A stretch of DNA of 20,036 bases, taken from NCBI GenBank assembly GCA_005883245.1, contig VAXT01000062.1, positions 1 to 20,036 on the forward strand. The letters run 5' to 3'. Position numbers and translations under genes: made by a program. The notes under the pieces are model-generated. The model was not told where the DNA came from. It saw only the letters and a program-made list of their open reading frames with translations, and ran no database searches. This document shows, piece after piece, positions 6,739 through 13,357 of this stretch. Position 1 is the first letter of the stretch. The number at the start of each line of letters is the position of its first letter. This DNA comes from Actinomycetota bacterium. GTDB taxonomy: Bacteria > Actinomycetota > Thermoleophilia > Gaiellales > Gaiellaceae.

Positions 6739-8052
6739 TCACGTCTTGCGGACGAAGTCGATCGCCACGGGCACGCCCTCGAGCTCGAACCGCTCTCGAA
6801 GCTGATTCTCGACCCAGTAGCCGTAGTCCCGCGTGATCAGGCCGGGGTCGTTGACGAAGAAGCGGAAGCGCGGCGGACGCACGGTGGTCTGGGTGCCGTA
6901 CAGGAGGTTGAGCCGCTTCCCGTTTCGGGACGGAGGCTGTCGGACCTGCCGCAGCTCGTTCAGGAAGCGGTTCAGCTCGCCGGTCGGGACCCGTGCCGTG
7001 TACTTGTCGTAGAGCTCCTCGACGCGATCGAGCACCTTGCCGACGCCTCGCTTCGTCTTCGCGGAGGCGGCGACGATCGGCGGGCGCTGGCGAAGGCGCG
7101 GCGCGAGCCGTTCGCGCACGTCCTCGATCCCAACCTCGGCGACGTCCCACTTGGAGAGAACGACAAGCGTCGACGACATCGACTTGCGGGCCACGTCTGC
7201 TATCGACAGGTCCTGCTCGACGACGCCCTCGCTCGAGTCGACGAGGACGAGCGCGACGTCGGCCCGCTCGGCGGCCTGCAGCGCGCGCAGCTCCGAGTAG
7301 TACTCGATGCCCTGGCGCTGCCTGCGCTTGCGCCGGATGCCCGCCGTGTCGACGAGGACGAACGTGCGGCTGCCGCGCGCGAGCACGGTGTCGATCGAAT
7401 CGCGCGTCGTGCCCGGCTGCTCCGAGACGATCACCCGCTCCTCGCCGAGCAGCGCGTTCAGCAAGCTCGACTTGCCGACGTTCGGACGCCCGAGGATGGC
7501 GACGCGGATCGCCTCCTCGCTCGCCTCCGCCGGCCCACCGCCCGGGAGCCGCGCGACGATCGCATCTAGCAGGTCGCCGGTTCCGTGGCCGTGAACCGAG
7601 GAAACCGGGATCGGGTCGCCGAGCCCGAGCCGGTGGAACTCGAACGCCTCGGCCTCGCGCCCGGGCTCGTCGATCTTGTTCGCGATCAAGAAGATCGGCT
7701 TGCGCGAGTGGCGCAGGATCGCGGCGAGCTCCTCGTCGCCCGGCGTGATCCCGGCCCGCGTGTCGAGGACGAACAGAACGAGGTCGGCCTCTGCGATCGC
7801 GCGGCGAGCCTGCTCGGCGACCTGCTGCGTCAGCGGCGAGCGGTCCGCGACGTCGACTCCACCCGTATCGACGAGCAGGAAGCGCCTGCCCGCCCACTCG
7901 CAGACGACCTCTTTCCGGTCGCGCGTCACGCCGGGTGTTTCGTGGACGACCGCCTGGCGCGAGCCGGTCAGCCGATTGACGAGCGTGGACTTGCCCACGT
8001 TCGGGAAGCCGACCACCGCAACGGTCCCAAGCAGTTCTTGATCAGAACTCAT
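6739..8052 (-). CDS. der: Ribosome-assembly GTPase Der (EngA)
   Basis: Der is an essential tandem GTPase needed for maturation of the 50S ribosomal subunit. The 437 residues hold two G domains and a C-terminal KH-like domain. Domain 1 has GFPNVGKST (15-23), TPGVTRD, DTGG and NKID (125-128). Domain 2 has GRPNVGKSS (188-196), PGTTRDS, DTAGIRRK and SAK (330-332). Its G4 motif reads SKWD at 300-303 where NKWD is usual, a conservative change at a guanine-recognition residue. The C-terminal part has the expected LYGTQ...PPRFRFFVND segment. The ATG at 8052 is preceded by GAAGGG that straddles the edge of a 151-bp repeat filling the gap to plsC. It is the last gene of the aroF-tyrA-aroA-cmk-plsC-der series. 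Confidence 0.96.
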   Translation of the reverse strand: MSSDQELLGTVAVVGFPNVGKSTLVNRLTGSRQAVVHETPGVTRDRKEVVCEWAGRRFLLVDTGGVDVADRSPLTQQVAEQARRAIAEADLVLFVLDTRAGITPGDEELAAILRHSRKPIFLIANKIDEPGREAEAFEFHRLGLGDPIPVSSVHGHGTGDLLDAIVARLPGGGPAEASEEAIRVAILGRPNVGKSSLLNALLGEERVIVSEQPGTTRDSIDTVLARGSRTFVLVDTAGIRRKRRQRQGIEYYSELRALQAAERADVALVLVDSSEGVVEQDLSIADVARKSMSSTLVVLSKWDVAEVGIEDVRERLAPRLRQRPPIVAASAKTKRGVGKVLDRVEELYDKYTARVPTGELNRFLNELRQVRQPPSRNGKRLNLLYGTQTTVRPPRFRFFVNDPGLITRDYGYWVENQLRERFELEGVPVAIDFVRKT

Positions 8053-8060
8053 TAGCCCTT

Positions 8061-8211
8061 CTCGGGTTCCTGGGGCGCCGCTGGCGGTGCGGGGCCGGAG
8101 GGCACAGTGCCTCGTTGCACGGGCCCGGAGAGCACCGTGCCGTCAGCGGCGTCAGGTGGCGGCGGAGCCGGGCTCCGCCCGGCGGGAGCCGCCACCGGCC
8201 AGGGACGCGAG
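8061..8211. repeat. 151-bp dispersed structured repeat, copy A (plsC-der gap)
   Basis: This block matches 15144-15294 at a constant offset, without gaps, with 15 mismatches (about 90% identity). It fills nearly all of the 166-base space between plsC and der. Hairpins visible are 8075-8080 with 8085-8090; GTGC/GCAC at 8107-8120 with a six-base loop; and a long stem of TGGCGGC (8157-8163) with GCCGCCA (8188-8194) enclosing GCCGGGC (8167-8173) with GCCCGGC (8177-8183). Two imperfect internal units, each with CCGGAG followed by a GCAC...GTGC, start near 8092 and 8121. No terminal target duplication or transposase is seen. Type unknown; it behaves like a small palindromic mobile or structured element. 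Confidence 0.85.
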
Positions 8212-8218
8212 AAGGCGT

Positions 8219-8869
8219 TCACGGCGGTGGTGTTGCGTAGTCCGGGCGCCCGTTCTCGTGCAGGCCGCCGAGCCAGCGCCAGAGCCGATGGATCTCCGCC
8301 TGGATCAACGCCGATCCTTCCCGGTAGCCCTTGCCTGAGCGCGGAATGCCCTCGAAGACCATCGGCTCGCCCCAGGCGATCGAGACGGGCTCGAAGTTGC
8401 CCGGCTTCCAGAACTGGCTCCCGTAGATCGCGGCGGGCACGACCGGGACTTCCTCCTGGAGGGCGACCATCGCCGCACCGGGCATCGCCTCTCCCGGCAT
8501 TCCGTTCTTCTGTCGCGTCCCCTCGACGAAGAGACCGAGCGCATGGCCTTCGCGGACGATCTCACGCATTGCACGGACGGCCTCGCGGTCGGACTCGCCG
8601 CGCCGGACCGAGCGCGTGCCGAAGGCCCGGATCAGCTGGCCGAGCCCGAAGTGCCGGTGGATCTCGCTCTTCGCGAGGAAGTGGATCGTCCGCGGGCAGG
8701 CCGTGCCGAAGGCGGGAGGATCGAGCCAGTGAAAGTGGTTCATCGCGAGGACGACGCCGCCTTCCATGGGAATGCGTTCCGAGCCGTAGTTGCGGAGTGG
8801 GGCGAACAGCTTCGTGAGCGGGGAGATCGTCAACCGCCCAACGACCCAGACGGCGTCGACGCCGTTCAT
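8219..8869 (-). CDS. plsC: 1-acyl-sn-glycerol-3-phosphate acyltransferase (PlsC family)
   Basis: The enzyme transfers an acyl chain to lysophosphatidic acid to form phosphatidic acid at the inner face of the membrane. The catalytic HX4D motif is NHFHWLD (His45, Asp50). The substrate-binding block FVEGTRQ (EGTR, 116-119) and the VPAAIYGSQ block follow. At 216 residues it matches compact actinobacterial PlsC-like proteins. The ATG overlaps the cmk stop (ATGA), so it is coupled to cmk. Exact acyl and acceptor specificity cannot be read from sequence, and family members can be lysophospholipid acyltransferases of other types. Confidence 0.88.
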   Translation of the reverse strand: MNGVDAVWVVGRLTISPLTKLFAPLRNYGSERIPMEGGVVLAMNHFHWLDPPAFGTACPRTIHFLAKSEIHRHFGLGQLIRAFGTRSVRRGESDREAVRAMREIVREGHALGLFVEGTRQKNGMPGEAMPGAAMVALQEEVPVVPAAIYGSQFWKPGNFEPVSIAWGEPMVFEGIPRSGKGYREGSALIQAEIHRLWRWLGGLHENGRPDYATPPP

Positions 8870-9498
8870 GCGACGAGACGTGCGCGAACGAGCGCTTCGA
8901 TCCTGTCGACGACGTTCTCGACGTCGAGGTCGCTCGTGTCGATCACCTCGGCGTCTTCAGCCGGCTGCATGCGGGCGCGGTCGCTGTCGTCACGGGCGCG
9001 GAGATCGGTCGCGAGGGCGTCGGCGCCGATGTCCGGCCGCTCGGTCTGGCGCCGCTGCTCGCGCACCTGCCGTTCGGCGACCAGGTAGACCTTGACGTCC
9101 GCGTTCGGGCAGACGACGGTGCCGATGTCCCGGCCTTCGATGACGGCGTCGCCGAGCTCGGCCAGCTCGCGCTGCCGCTCGCGCATCACCTCGCGCACCT
9201 CCGGGTGGCGCGCGACGACGGGAACCATGCGGTCGATGCGCGACTGGCGAATCGCCGCGGTCACGTCGCTGCCGGCGATCAAGACGCGCCCCGACTCGTC
9301 CAGCTCGACCCGCGACTCGCGGGCCAGCTCACCCAGCCGCTGTCCTTCGCCGAGGTCGATCCCCTCATGCATCGCGAGCCAGGTCAGCGCGCGGTACATC
9401 GCGCCTGTGTCCAGGTAGCGGAAGCCGAGGCGCTCCGCGAGGCGGCTTGCGACCGTGCTTTTGCCCGCCCCTGCGGGCCCGTCGATGGTGACAATCAT
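8866..9498 (-). CDS. cmk: Cytidylate kinase
   Basis: Cmk phosphorylates CMP and dCMP with ATP, recycling CMP from RNA turnover and phospholipid synthesis. The 210-residue protein starts with the P-loop GPAGAGKST (7-15), then the YLDTGAMYRALTW substrate motif, IEGRDIGTVVCPNADVKVYL, and a lid region rich in Arg and Glu. Length and motif order fit bacterial Cmk. The ATG overlaps the aroA stop by four bases and its own stop overlaps plsC. The aroA-cmk pairing is common in bacteria. Confidence 0.96.
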   Translation of the reverse strand: MIVTIDGPAGAGKSTVASRLAERLGFRYLDTGAMYRALTWLAMHEGIDLGEGQRLGELARESRVELDESGRVLIAGSDVTAAIRQSRIDRMVPVVARHPEVREVMRERQRELAELGDAVIEGRDIGTVVCPNADVKVYLVAERQVREQRRQTERPDIGADALATDLRARDDSDRARMQPAEDAEVIDTSDLDVENVVDRIEALVRARLVA

Positions 9499-10700
9499 CT
9501 CTGTGTGACCGACTCGAGAAGGTCGAAGAATCCGGGGAAGCTTATCGCCACGGCCTCCGCGCCCTCGAGACGCACGCCCTCGCGGGAGACGAGGCCGGCG
9601 ACGGCGCCGAGCATCGCAAGCCGGTGATCGCCGAACGAGCCCATGCCCCCACCCCTGGGGCGGGATGGGACCCCTCTCACCCTGAAACCATCATCGCCTG
9701 GGGCGATGCGCACGCCAAGGGCTTTGAGCGAAGTTGTCACGGTTTCGATCCGGTCCGTTTCCTTTACGCGCAGCTCGGCGGCTCCGCGGACGACCGTTTC
9801 GCCCCGCGCGAGCGCGGCCGCTAGGGCGACCAGCGGCAGCTCATCGATCAGGCGCGGCACTTCCCCCGCATCGATCTGCGTCGCGGTGAGCGGCGCCGAG
9901 CGCACCTCGAGGTCGGCGACCGGCTCTCCGCTTTCGGTCCGCCGGTTGAAGACGGCGATGTTCGCGCCCATGCGCTCGAGCACGTCGAGGAATCCGGCGC
10001 GCAGCGGATTGACGTTGACGCCCTGGACCAACAGCTCCGACCCGCTGAGCAGCGTCGCGGCAAGGATGAACGGCGCAGCCGACGAGATGTCGCCTGCGAT
10101 CCGGACGTCGACCGGGGGCAGGCTGTCGACCGGCGAGACGGAGATCTCGGCGCCGCGCCGCCGGACCGACACGCCGAGCTCGCGCAGCAACCGCTCGGTG
10201 TGGTCGCGGGTCAGGTTGGGCTCGACGACGCGGGTCGCGCCGCCGTCCGCGACGATCACGACCGGGGCGTGACCGTCGGTTGTCTCGACCCGAGCGCCCA
10301 TCTGCCGCAACGGCTCGGCGATCCGCTCCTGCGGTCGGCTCGAGAGCGACTCGTCGCCGACCAGCTCGAACCGACCCTCCTGGCCGGCGAGGATGCCCGC
10401 CGCGAGGCGCAGGACCGTCCCCGCGTTTCCGAAGTCGAGCGGCTCCTCCGGCGTACGCAGGCCGCGCAGGCCGACTCCGCGGACGCGAACCGTCTCGGAG
10501 CCGTCGTCGTCGACCTTGACCCCGAGCTGCCGGACGACCGAGAGCGCCGTCTCCGTGTCCGCCGATCGCCCGAAGCCGTCGATCCGGCTCTCCCCGTCCG
10601 CGATCGCGCCGAGCAGCACGGCGCGCTGCGAGATCCCTTTCACCCCCGGCACGGCGATGGCGCCCTCGATCGACGCCGCGGGCTCGATTGTTAGCTTCAT
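9495..10700 (-). CDS. aroA: 3-phosphoshikimate 1-carboxyvinyltransferase (EPSP synthase), apparently lacking a segment
   Basis: AroA joins shikimate-3-phosphate and phosphoenolpyruvate to give EPSP in the shikimate pathway. The frame extends further upstream, but the ATG at 10700 overlaps the tyrA stop (ATGA) and begins the real homology, giving 401 residues. Kept motifs: Lys21 and Arg26, DFGNAGT (89-95), SRPQERIAEPLRQMGA, TRDHTERLL (164-172), IDELP with Asp286, KETDRI (313-318), GDHRLAM and FPGFFDLLE. Two departures stand out. The substrate loop reads VKGISQR where DKS(I/V)SHR is usual. And residue 149 (VVI) runs directly into ADGGATRVVEP, with no sign of the roughly 30-residue stretch that normally carries ELPVASAQVK, whose Ser/Gln bind shikimate-3-phosphate. 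Family lengths are about 425-445. Activity is therefore uncertain. Confidence 0.88.
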   Translation of the reverse strand: MKLTIEPAASIEGAIAVPGVKGISQRAVLLGAIADGESRIDGFGRSADTETALSVVRQLGVKVDDDGSETVRVRGVGLRGLRTPEEPLDFGNAGTVLRLAAGILAGQEGRFELVGDESLSSRPQERIAEPLRQMGARVETTDGHAPVVIVADGGATRVVEPNLTRDHTERLLRELGVSVRRRGAEISVSPVDSLPPVDVRIAGDISSAAPFILAATLLSGSELLVQGVNVNPLRAGFLDVLERMGANIAVFNRRTESGEPVADLEVRSAPLTATQIDAGEVPRLIDELPLVALAAALARGETVVRGAAELRVKETDRIETVTTSLKALGVRIAPGDDGFRVRGVPSRPRGGGMGSFGDHRLAMLGAVAGLVSREGVRLEGAEAVAISFPGFFDLLESVTQR

Positions 10701-11785
10701 TCGTCGATGATCGGAGACACGACGACCCCGTAGCCCTGCTCCTCGAGCAGCTCGGCGGCCCTGTTCGCCTCGCGCTCGCCGCTGATCAGCAGCAGGAGCA
10801 CGCCGCCGCGCTCGGGCGAGAGGTGCTGGAGCTCGAAGTCTTCGATGTTGATCCGCTCCGCGCCGAGGCCCTGTGTGATCGCCGCGAGCACGCCAGCGCG
10901 GTCGGGCACGTGCACCCGCAGGCGGTGCAGCGCGCCGGGGTCGGGGTACGCGACCTCGAGCATGCGCCGCCGGTTTCCCGACGCCTCGCCGATCCAGCGC
11001 GCGACGAAGCCCGCATCGCCTGCGGCCAGCGCCTCCTCGAGCTTCTCGATCCGCCGCCGGTGCTCCGCGAGCGACTCGGTCAGGGGTTCGGCGTTGTCGA
11101 GGAAGATGTCGACCCAGATCCGCGGGTTCGCGCCGGCGACCCGGGTCATGTCCCGCAGGGAGCCGCCCGCGGACAGGAGCGGATCGTGCCCCTCGACCCT
11201 CGTCGCGCCGGCCTGGTTCACGACCAGGTTGGCGAGTGCGTGCGGAAGGTGGCTCGTCAGCGCGACGATCCGGTCGTGGGCCTCGGGGTCGACCGCGACC
11301 GGCGTCGCGCCGAGACTGGACACGAACGAATGGACGAGCCGGTAGTGCTGCGCGTCGGTCTCGGGGAGCGGCGTGAGGAACCAGGTCGCGCCCTGGAAGA
11401 GCTCGCCGCTCGCGTGCTCTGGGCCGCGTGCCTCGGAGCCGCAAACCGGATGGCCGCCCACGAAGCGCGCAGACCCATTTGCCCCGGCGCAGACAGCCGA
11501 CTTCGTCGAGCCGACGTCGGTCACCGTGCACTCCTCCGGCGCGGCCTCGAGGACGGTCGAGACCTCGCGCGCCAGGTGCGCGACGGGTGCCGCGACAATG
11601 GCGAGCTCCGCGCCCTGCAACGCGGCCTCGCGCGACGGAGCGGCCTCGTCCACCGCGCCTTTCTCGACCGCGCCTTCGAGCGCTCCCGCGTCCGGGTCGA
11701 ACCCGACCACCTCCGCGCCGGCGCGCTTGGCGGCCAGACCGACCGAGGCCCCGATCAGCCCCGTGCCGACGAGCGCGAGGCGCAC
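10697..11785 (-). CDS. tyrA: Prephenate dehydrogenase with C-terminal ACT domain
   Basis: The enzyme oxidatively decarboxylates prephenate to 4-hydroxyphenylpyruvate, the tyrosine branch. The real start is the GTG at 11785, whose first base is the last base of the aroF stop (TAGTG); longer readings of this frame overlap aroF and are not coding. The 362 residues begin with an NAD(P)-binding Rossmann motif GTGLIGASVG (7-16). The prephenate-site segment GGHPVCGSEARG (His112) and ALTSHLPHALA (His179, His182) follow. From about residue 285 an ACT domain (LRVHVPDRAGVLAAITQGLG) points to feedback control by an amino acid, probably tyrosine. It sits between aroF and aroA. Confidence 0.95.
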   Translation of the reverse strand: MRLALVGTGLIGASVGLAAKRAGAEVVGFDPDAGALEGAVEKGAVDEAAPSREAALQGAELAIVAAPVAHLAREVSTVLEAAPEECTVTDVGSTKSAVCAGANGSARFVGGHPVCGSEARGPEHASGELFQGATWFLTPLPETDAQHYRLVHSFVSSLGATPVAVDPEAHDRIVALTSHLPHALANLVVNQAGATRVEGHDPLLSAGGSLRDMTRVAGANPRIWVDIFLDNAEPLTESLAEHRRRIEKLEEALAAGDAGFVARWIGEASGNRRRMLEVAYPDPGALHRLRVHVPDRAGVLAAITQGLGAERINIEDFELQHLSPERGGVLLLLISGEREANRAAELLEEQGYGVVVSPIIDE

Positions 11786-12801
11786 TATCCGATCTCTTTG
11801 CCCATCAGCGCGACGACCGACGCCACCTCGGCGGCGAACGCCGCAAACTCGCTCGTCGGAATCTGCTGCGCCGCGTCCGACAGCGCCTCTTCGGGCTGCG
11901 GGTGCGTCTCGACGATGATCCCGTCCGCCCCGACCGCGGCGGCAGCCCGTGAGAGCGGCAGCACGAGGTCGCGCCGCCCCGCCGCGTGCGACGGGTCGAC
12001 GATCACAGGCAGGTGCGTCTCGTGCTTGAGGACGGCTACGGCGCCGAGGTCGAGCGTGAAGCGCGTCGAGGTCTCGAAGGTCTTGATCCCGCGCTCGCAG
12101 AGGATGATCCGGTCGTTGCCTTCCTTGGCAACGTACTCTGCGGCCATCAGCAGCTCCTCGACCGAGCTTGAGAGGCCGCGCTTCAAGAGCACCGGTTTCT
12201 CCGCCCGCCCGACCTCGGACAGGAGCAGGAAGTTCTGGCTGTTCCGCGCGCCGATCTGGATCACGTCCGTCGCCTCGACGACCTCCTCCACATGCCGCGG
12301 GTCCATCAGCTCCGTCACGATCGGGAGACCCGTCTCCGCCTTCGCCTCGAGGAGCAGCTCGAGCGCCTCCAGCCCGAGGCCCTGGAACGTGTACGGCGAC
12401 GTTCGCGGCTTGAACGCCCCGCCGCGCAGCATCGTCGCTCCCGCGTCCGCGACGGCCCGGGCGGTGGCCAGCGTCTGCTCGCGGCTCTCGACGCTGCACG
12501 GCCCGGCGATCAGCCCGAAGTACGTGTCCCCCACGCGGCGGCCGTCGACGTCGATCACCGTCGGGTCGGCCGCGAGCTCGCGCGCGACGAGCCGGTACGG
12601 CTTGATGATCGGAACGACCTGCTCGACGCCCGGATACCCCTCGACGGGAAGCGTGGCGAGCAGCTCGCGGTCGCCGATCGCGCCGATCACGGTGACCTCC
12701 TCACCGCGCGAGGGGTGCGCGCGCGCGCCACAGCTCTCGATGCGGGCGATGACGGCCTGGATGTCCTCCTCGGTGGCCGTCGGCTTCATGACGATCATCA
12801 T
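11785..12801 (-). CDS. aroF: 3-deoxy-7-phosphoheptulonate (DAHP) synthase, type I-beta with N-terminal ferredoxin-like domain
   Basis: It condenses phosphoenolpyruvate with erythrose-4-phosphate, the first step to all aromatic amino acids. The 338 residues carry an N-terminal ferredoxin-like regulatory domain (about 1-70, starting MMIVMKPTATEEDIQAV), then a TIM barrel. Barrel motifs are IAGPCSVES, LRGGAFKPRTSPY, QIGARNSQNF, KRGLS, LCERGIKTF and DPSHAAGRR. This is the layout known from the Thermotoga-type enzyme, where the N-terminal domain mediates Tyr/Phe inhibition. AGGAG at 12812-12816 lies ten bases before the first of two adjacent ATG codons. It heads the minus-strand aroF-tyrA-aroA-cmk-plsC-der series and is divergent from the chorismate mutase gene across 110 bases. 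Confidence 0.95.
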   Translation of the reverse strand: MMIVMKPTATEEDIQAVIARIESCGARAHPSRGEEVTVIGAIGDRELLATLPVEGYPGVEQVVPIIKPYRLVARELAADPTVIDVDGRRVGDTYFGLIAGPCSVESREQTLATARAVADAGATMLRGGAFKPRTSPYTFQGLGLEALELLLEAKAETGLPIVTELMDPRHVEEVVEATDVIQIGARNSQNFLLLSEVGRAEKPVLLKRGLSSSVEELLMAAEYVAKEGNDRIILCERGIKTFETSTRFTLDLGAVAVLKHETHLPVIVDPSHAAGRRDLVLPLSRAAAAVGADGIIVETHPQPEEALSDAAQQIPTSEFAAFAAEVASVVALMGKEIG

Positions 12802-12876
12802 CTGGTGCGTACTCCTAAACGGGGGGTGAGGACAACGCCTGGCGCCGGTCAGCGGCCGTCGGAAGTGATGGGCTCA

Positions 12877-12905
12877 TTGCTGGAAGGGGTACTGGCTAGT
12901 CTAGT
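12877..12905 (+). promoter_or_regulatory. Putative promoter of the chorismate mutase gene
   Basis: TTGCTG (12877-12882) and TCTAGT (12900-12905) are separated by 17 bases. Overlapping TAGTCT (12897-12902) and TAGTTT (12902-12907) also fit the TAnnnT -10 pattern. The predicted transcription start falls at or very near the TTG codon at 12912, suggesting a leaderless mRNA. The opposite-strand promoter for aroF must also lie in this 110-base gap, but I cannot pick it out. Confidence 0.45.
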
Positions 12906-12911
12906 TTCGCC

Positions 12912-13193
12912 TTGCGCGGCGACACCGACCCTGTCATTCAGCAGTTCCGGGACAAGATCTCGGACAACGACCGTGCGCTCGTCGAAGCCGTCAACGCCCG
13001 GCTCCGCCTCGTCGCCCAGCTAAAGGCGTACAAGGAGTCGCGCGGAATCGACTTCGTCGATCCGGAGCGTGAAGAGTGGATCCTCCGCGACCTCGTGCGT
13101 GCCAACCGCGGGCCGCTGTCCGCAGACGGTCTGCGCGCGTTCTACGAGCAGCTCTTCGCGCTCACGAAGCGCGAGGTGGCACGTGACACTTGA
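12912..13193 (+). CDS. aroQ: Chorismate mutase, AroQ class
   Basis: The 93-residue all-helical enzyme converts chorismate to prephenate, feeding TyrA on the divergent operon. The sequence follows the AroQ pattern: VIQQFRDKISDNDRALVEAV supplies the first Arg on helix 1, then NARLRLVAQLKAYKES with the second Arg and Lys, DPEREEWI with the loop Arg/Glu, and a last helix with FYEQLFALTKREV containing the expected Gln. TTG at 12912 is the only usable start because a TAG lies five codons upstream and no ATG or GTG follows before conserved residues. There is no Shine-Dalgarno site. The -35 box of the trp promoter overlaps its stop codon. Confidence 0.88.
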   Translation: MRGDTDPVIQQFRDKISDNDRALVEAVNARLRLVAQLKAYKESRGIDFVDPEREEWILRDLVRANRGPLSADGLRAFYEQLFALTKREVARDT

Positions 13194-13218
13194 CGCTTGC
13201 CCACGTGCAGCCTACCCT
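13190..13218 (+). promoter_or_regulatory. trp operon promoter
   Basis: TTGACG (13190-13195) matches the -35 consensus at five of six positions; a 17-base spacer leads to TACCCT (13213-13218), a TAnnnT -10. The predicted start of transcription is about 13225-13226, which is the A of the leader-peptide ATG. The -35 overlaps the chorismate mutase stop codon, so trp transcription can be separate from the upstream gene. Confidence 0.65.
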
Positions 13219-13225
13219 TGAGCCG

Positions 13226-13291
13226 ATGACTCTCCCGACCTCTCTCTGGGCCTGGACCTGGCGCCACGAGCGGGGCGGGAGCGTCGCCTGA
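13226..13291 (+). CDS. trpL: trp operon leader peptide
   Basis: A 21-codon ORF with Trp codons at positions 8, 10 and 12 (LWAWTW), just before an intrinsic terminator and trpE. Trp is otherwise rare, so three in a 21-residue ORF at this place is diagnostic of ribosome-mediated attenuation. Ribosomes stall at these codons when charged tRNA-Trp is scarce. No Shine-Dalgarno site precedes the ATG; with the promoter at 13190-13218 the mRNA should begin at or one base before it, so translation is probably leaderless. Confidence 0.9.
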   Translation: MTLPTSLWAWTWRHERGGSVA

Positions 13292-13322
13292 TCTGATTTA
13301 GGCGACAAGCCCGTTCCGCTCG
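13267..13322 (+). promoter_or_regulatory. trp attenuator leader RNA: long stem and possible antiterminator
   Basis: CGAGCGGGGCGGG (13267-13279) can pair with CCCGTTCCGCTCG (13310-13322), 13 pairs with two G.U, enclosing a GTCGCC/GGCGAC stem (13283-13288 with 13301-13306) whose loop holds the leader stop codon. As the alternative, GGAG-C-GTC (13278-13285) can pair with GACCTCC (13325-13331), the 5' arm of the terminator, with one bulged C. A ribosome stalled at the Trp codons would cover the first stem's 5' end and free that segment to act as antiterminator. One reaching the stop codon would cover it and let the terminator form. Pairings were found by hand. Confidence 0.6.
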
Positions 13323-13347
13323 AAGACCTCCAGCCGGAGGTCTTTTT
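13323..13347 (+). terminator. trp attenuator intrinsic terminator
   Basis: AAGACCTCC (13323-13331) pairs perfectly with GGAGGTCTT (13336-13344) around a four-base loop AGCC, running into five T at 13343-13347. This is a textbook Rho-independent terminator, placed 31 bases after the leader-peptide stop and 10 bases before the trpE ATG. Confidence 0.9.
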
Positions 13348-13357
13348 GTTTGCCGAA

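Noticed and set aside
5968..7569. 533-codon plus-strand open frame opposite glpF, the frameshifted gene and der
   Set aside because: No recognisable motif, crosses several real genes and intergenic sites on the other strand; explained by codon bias of those genes.
8107..8817. A 236-codon plus-strand open frame beginning in repeat copy A and running across plsC
   Set aside because: Beyond the repeat it is Arg/Ser/Pro-rich sequence antisense to plsC, whose catalytic motifs are clear on the other strand. The resemblance of its first ~40 residues to the TrpG tail is due to the shared repeat.
10701..11531. Upstream in-frame extension of aroA to 678 residues
   Set aside because: The extension lies inside tyrA in another frame and is Arg/Pro/Gly-rich nonsense; the ATG at 10700 overlaps the tyrA stop and starts the real homology.
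11786..12499. Upstream in-frame extension of tyrA to 600 residues
   Set aside because: It lies over aroF in another frame and has no sensible protein features; the GTG at 11785 begins the Rossmann fold.
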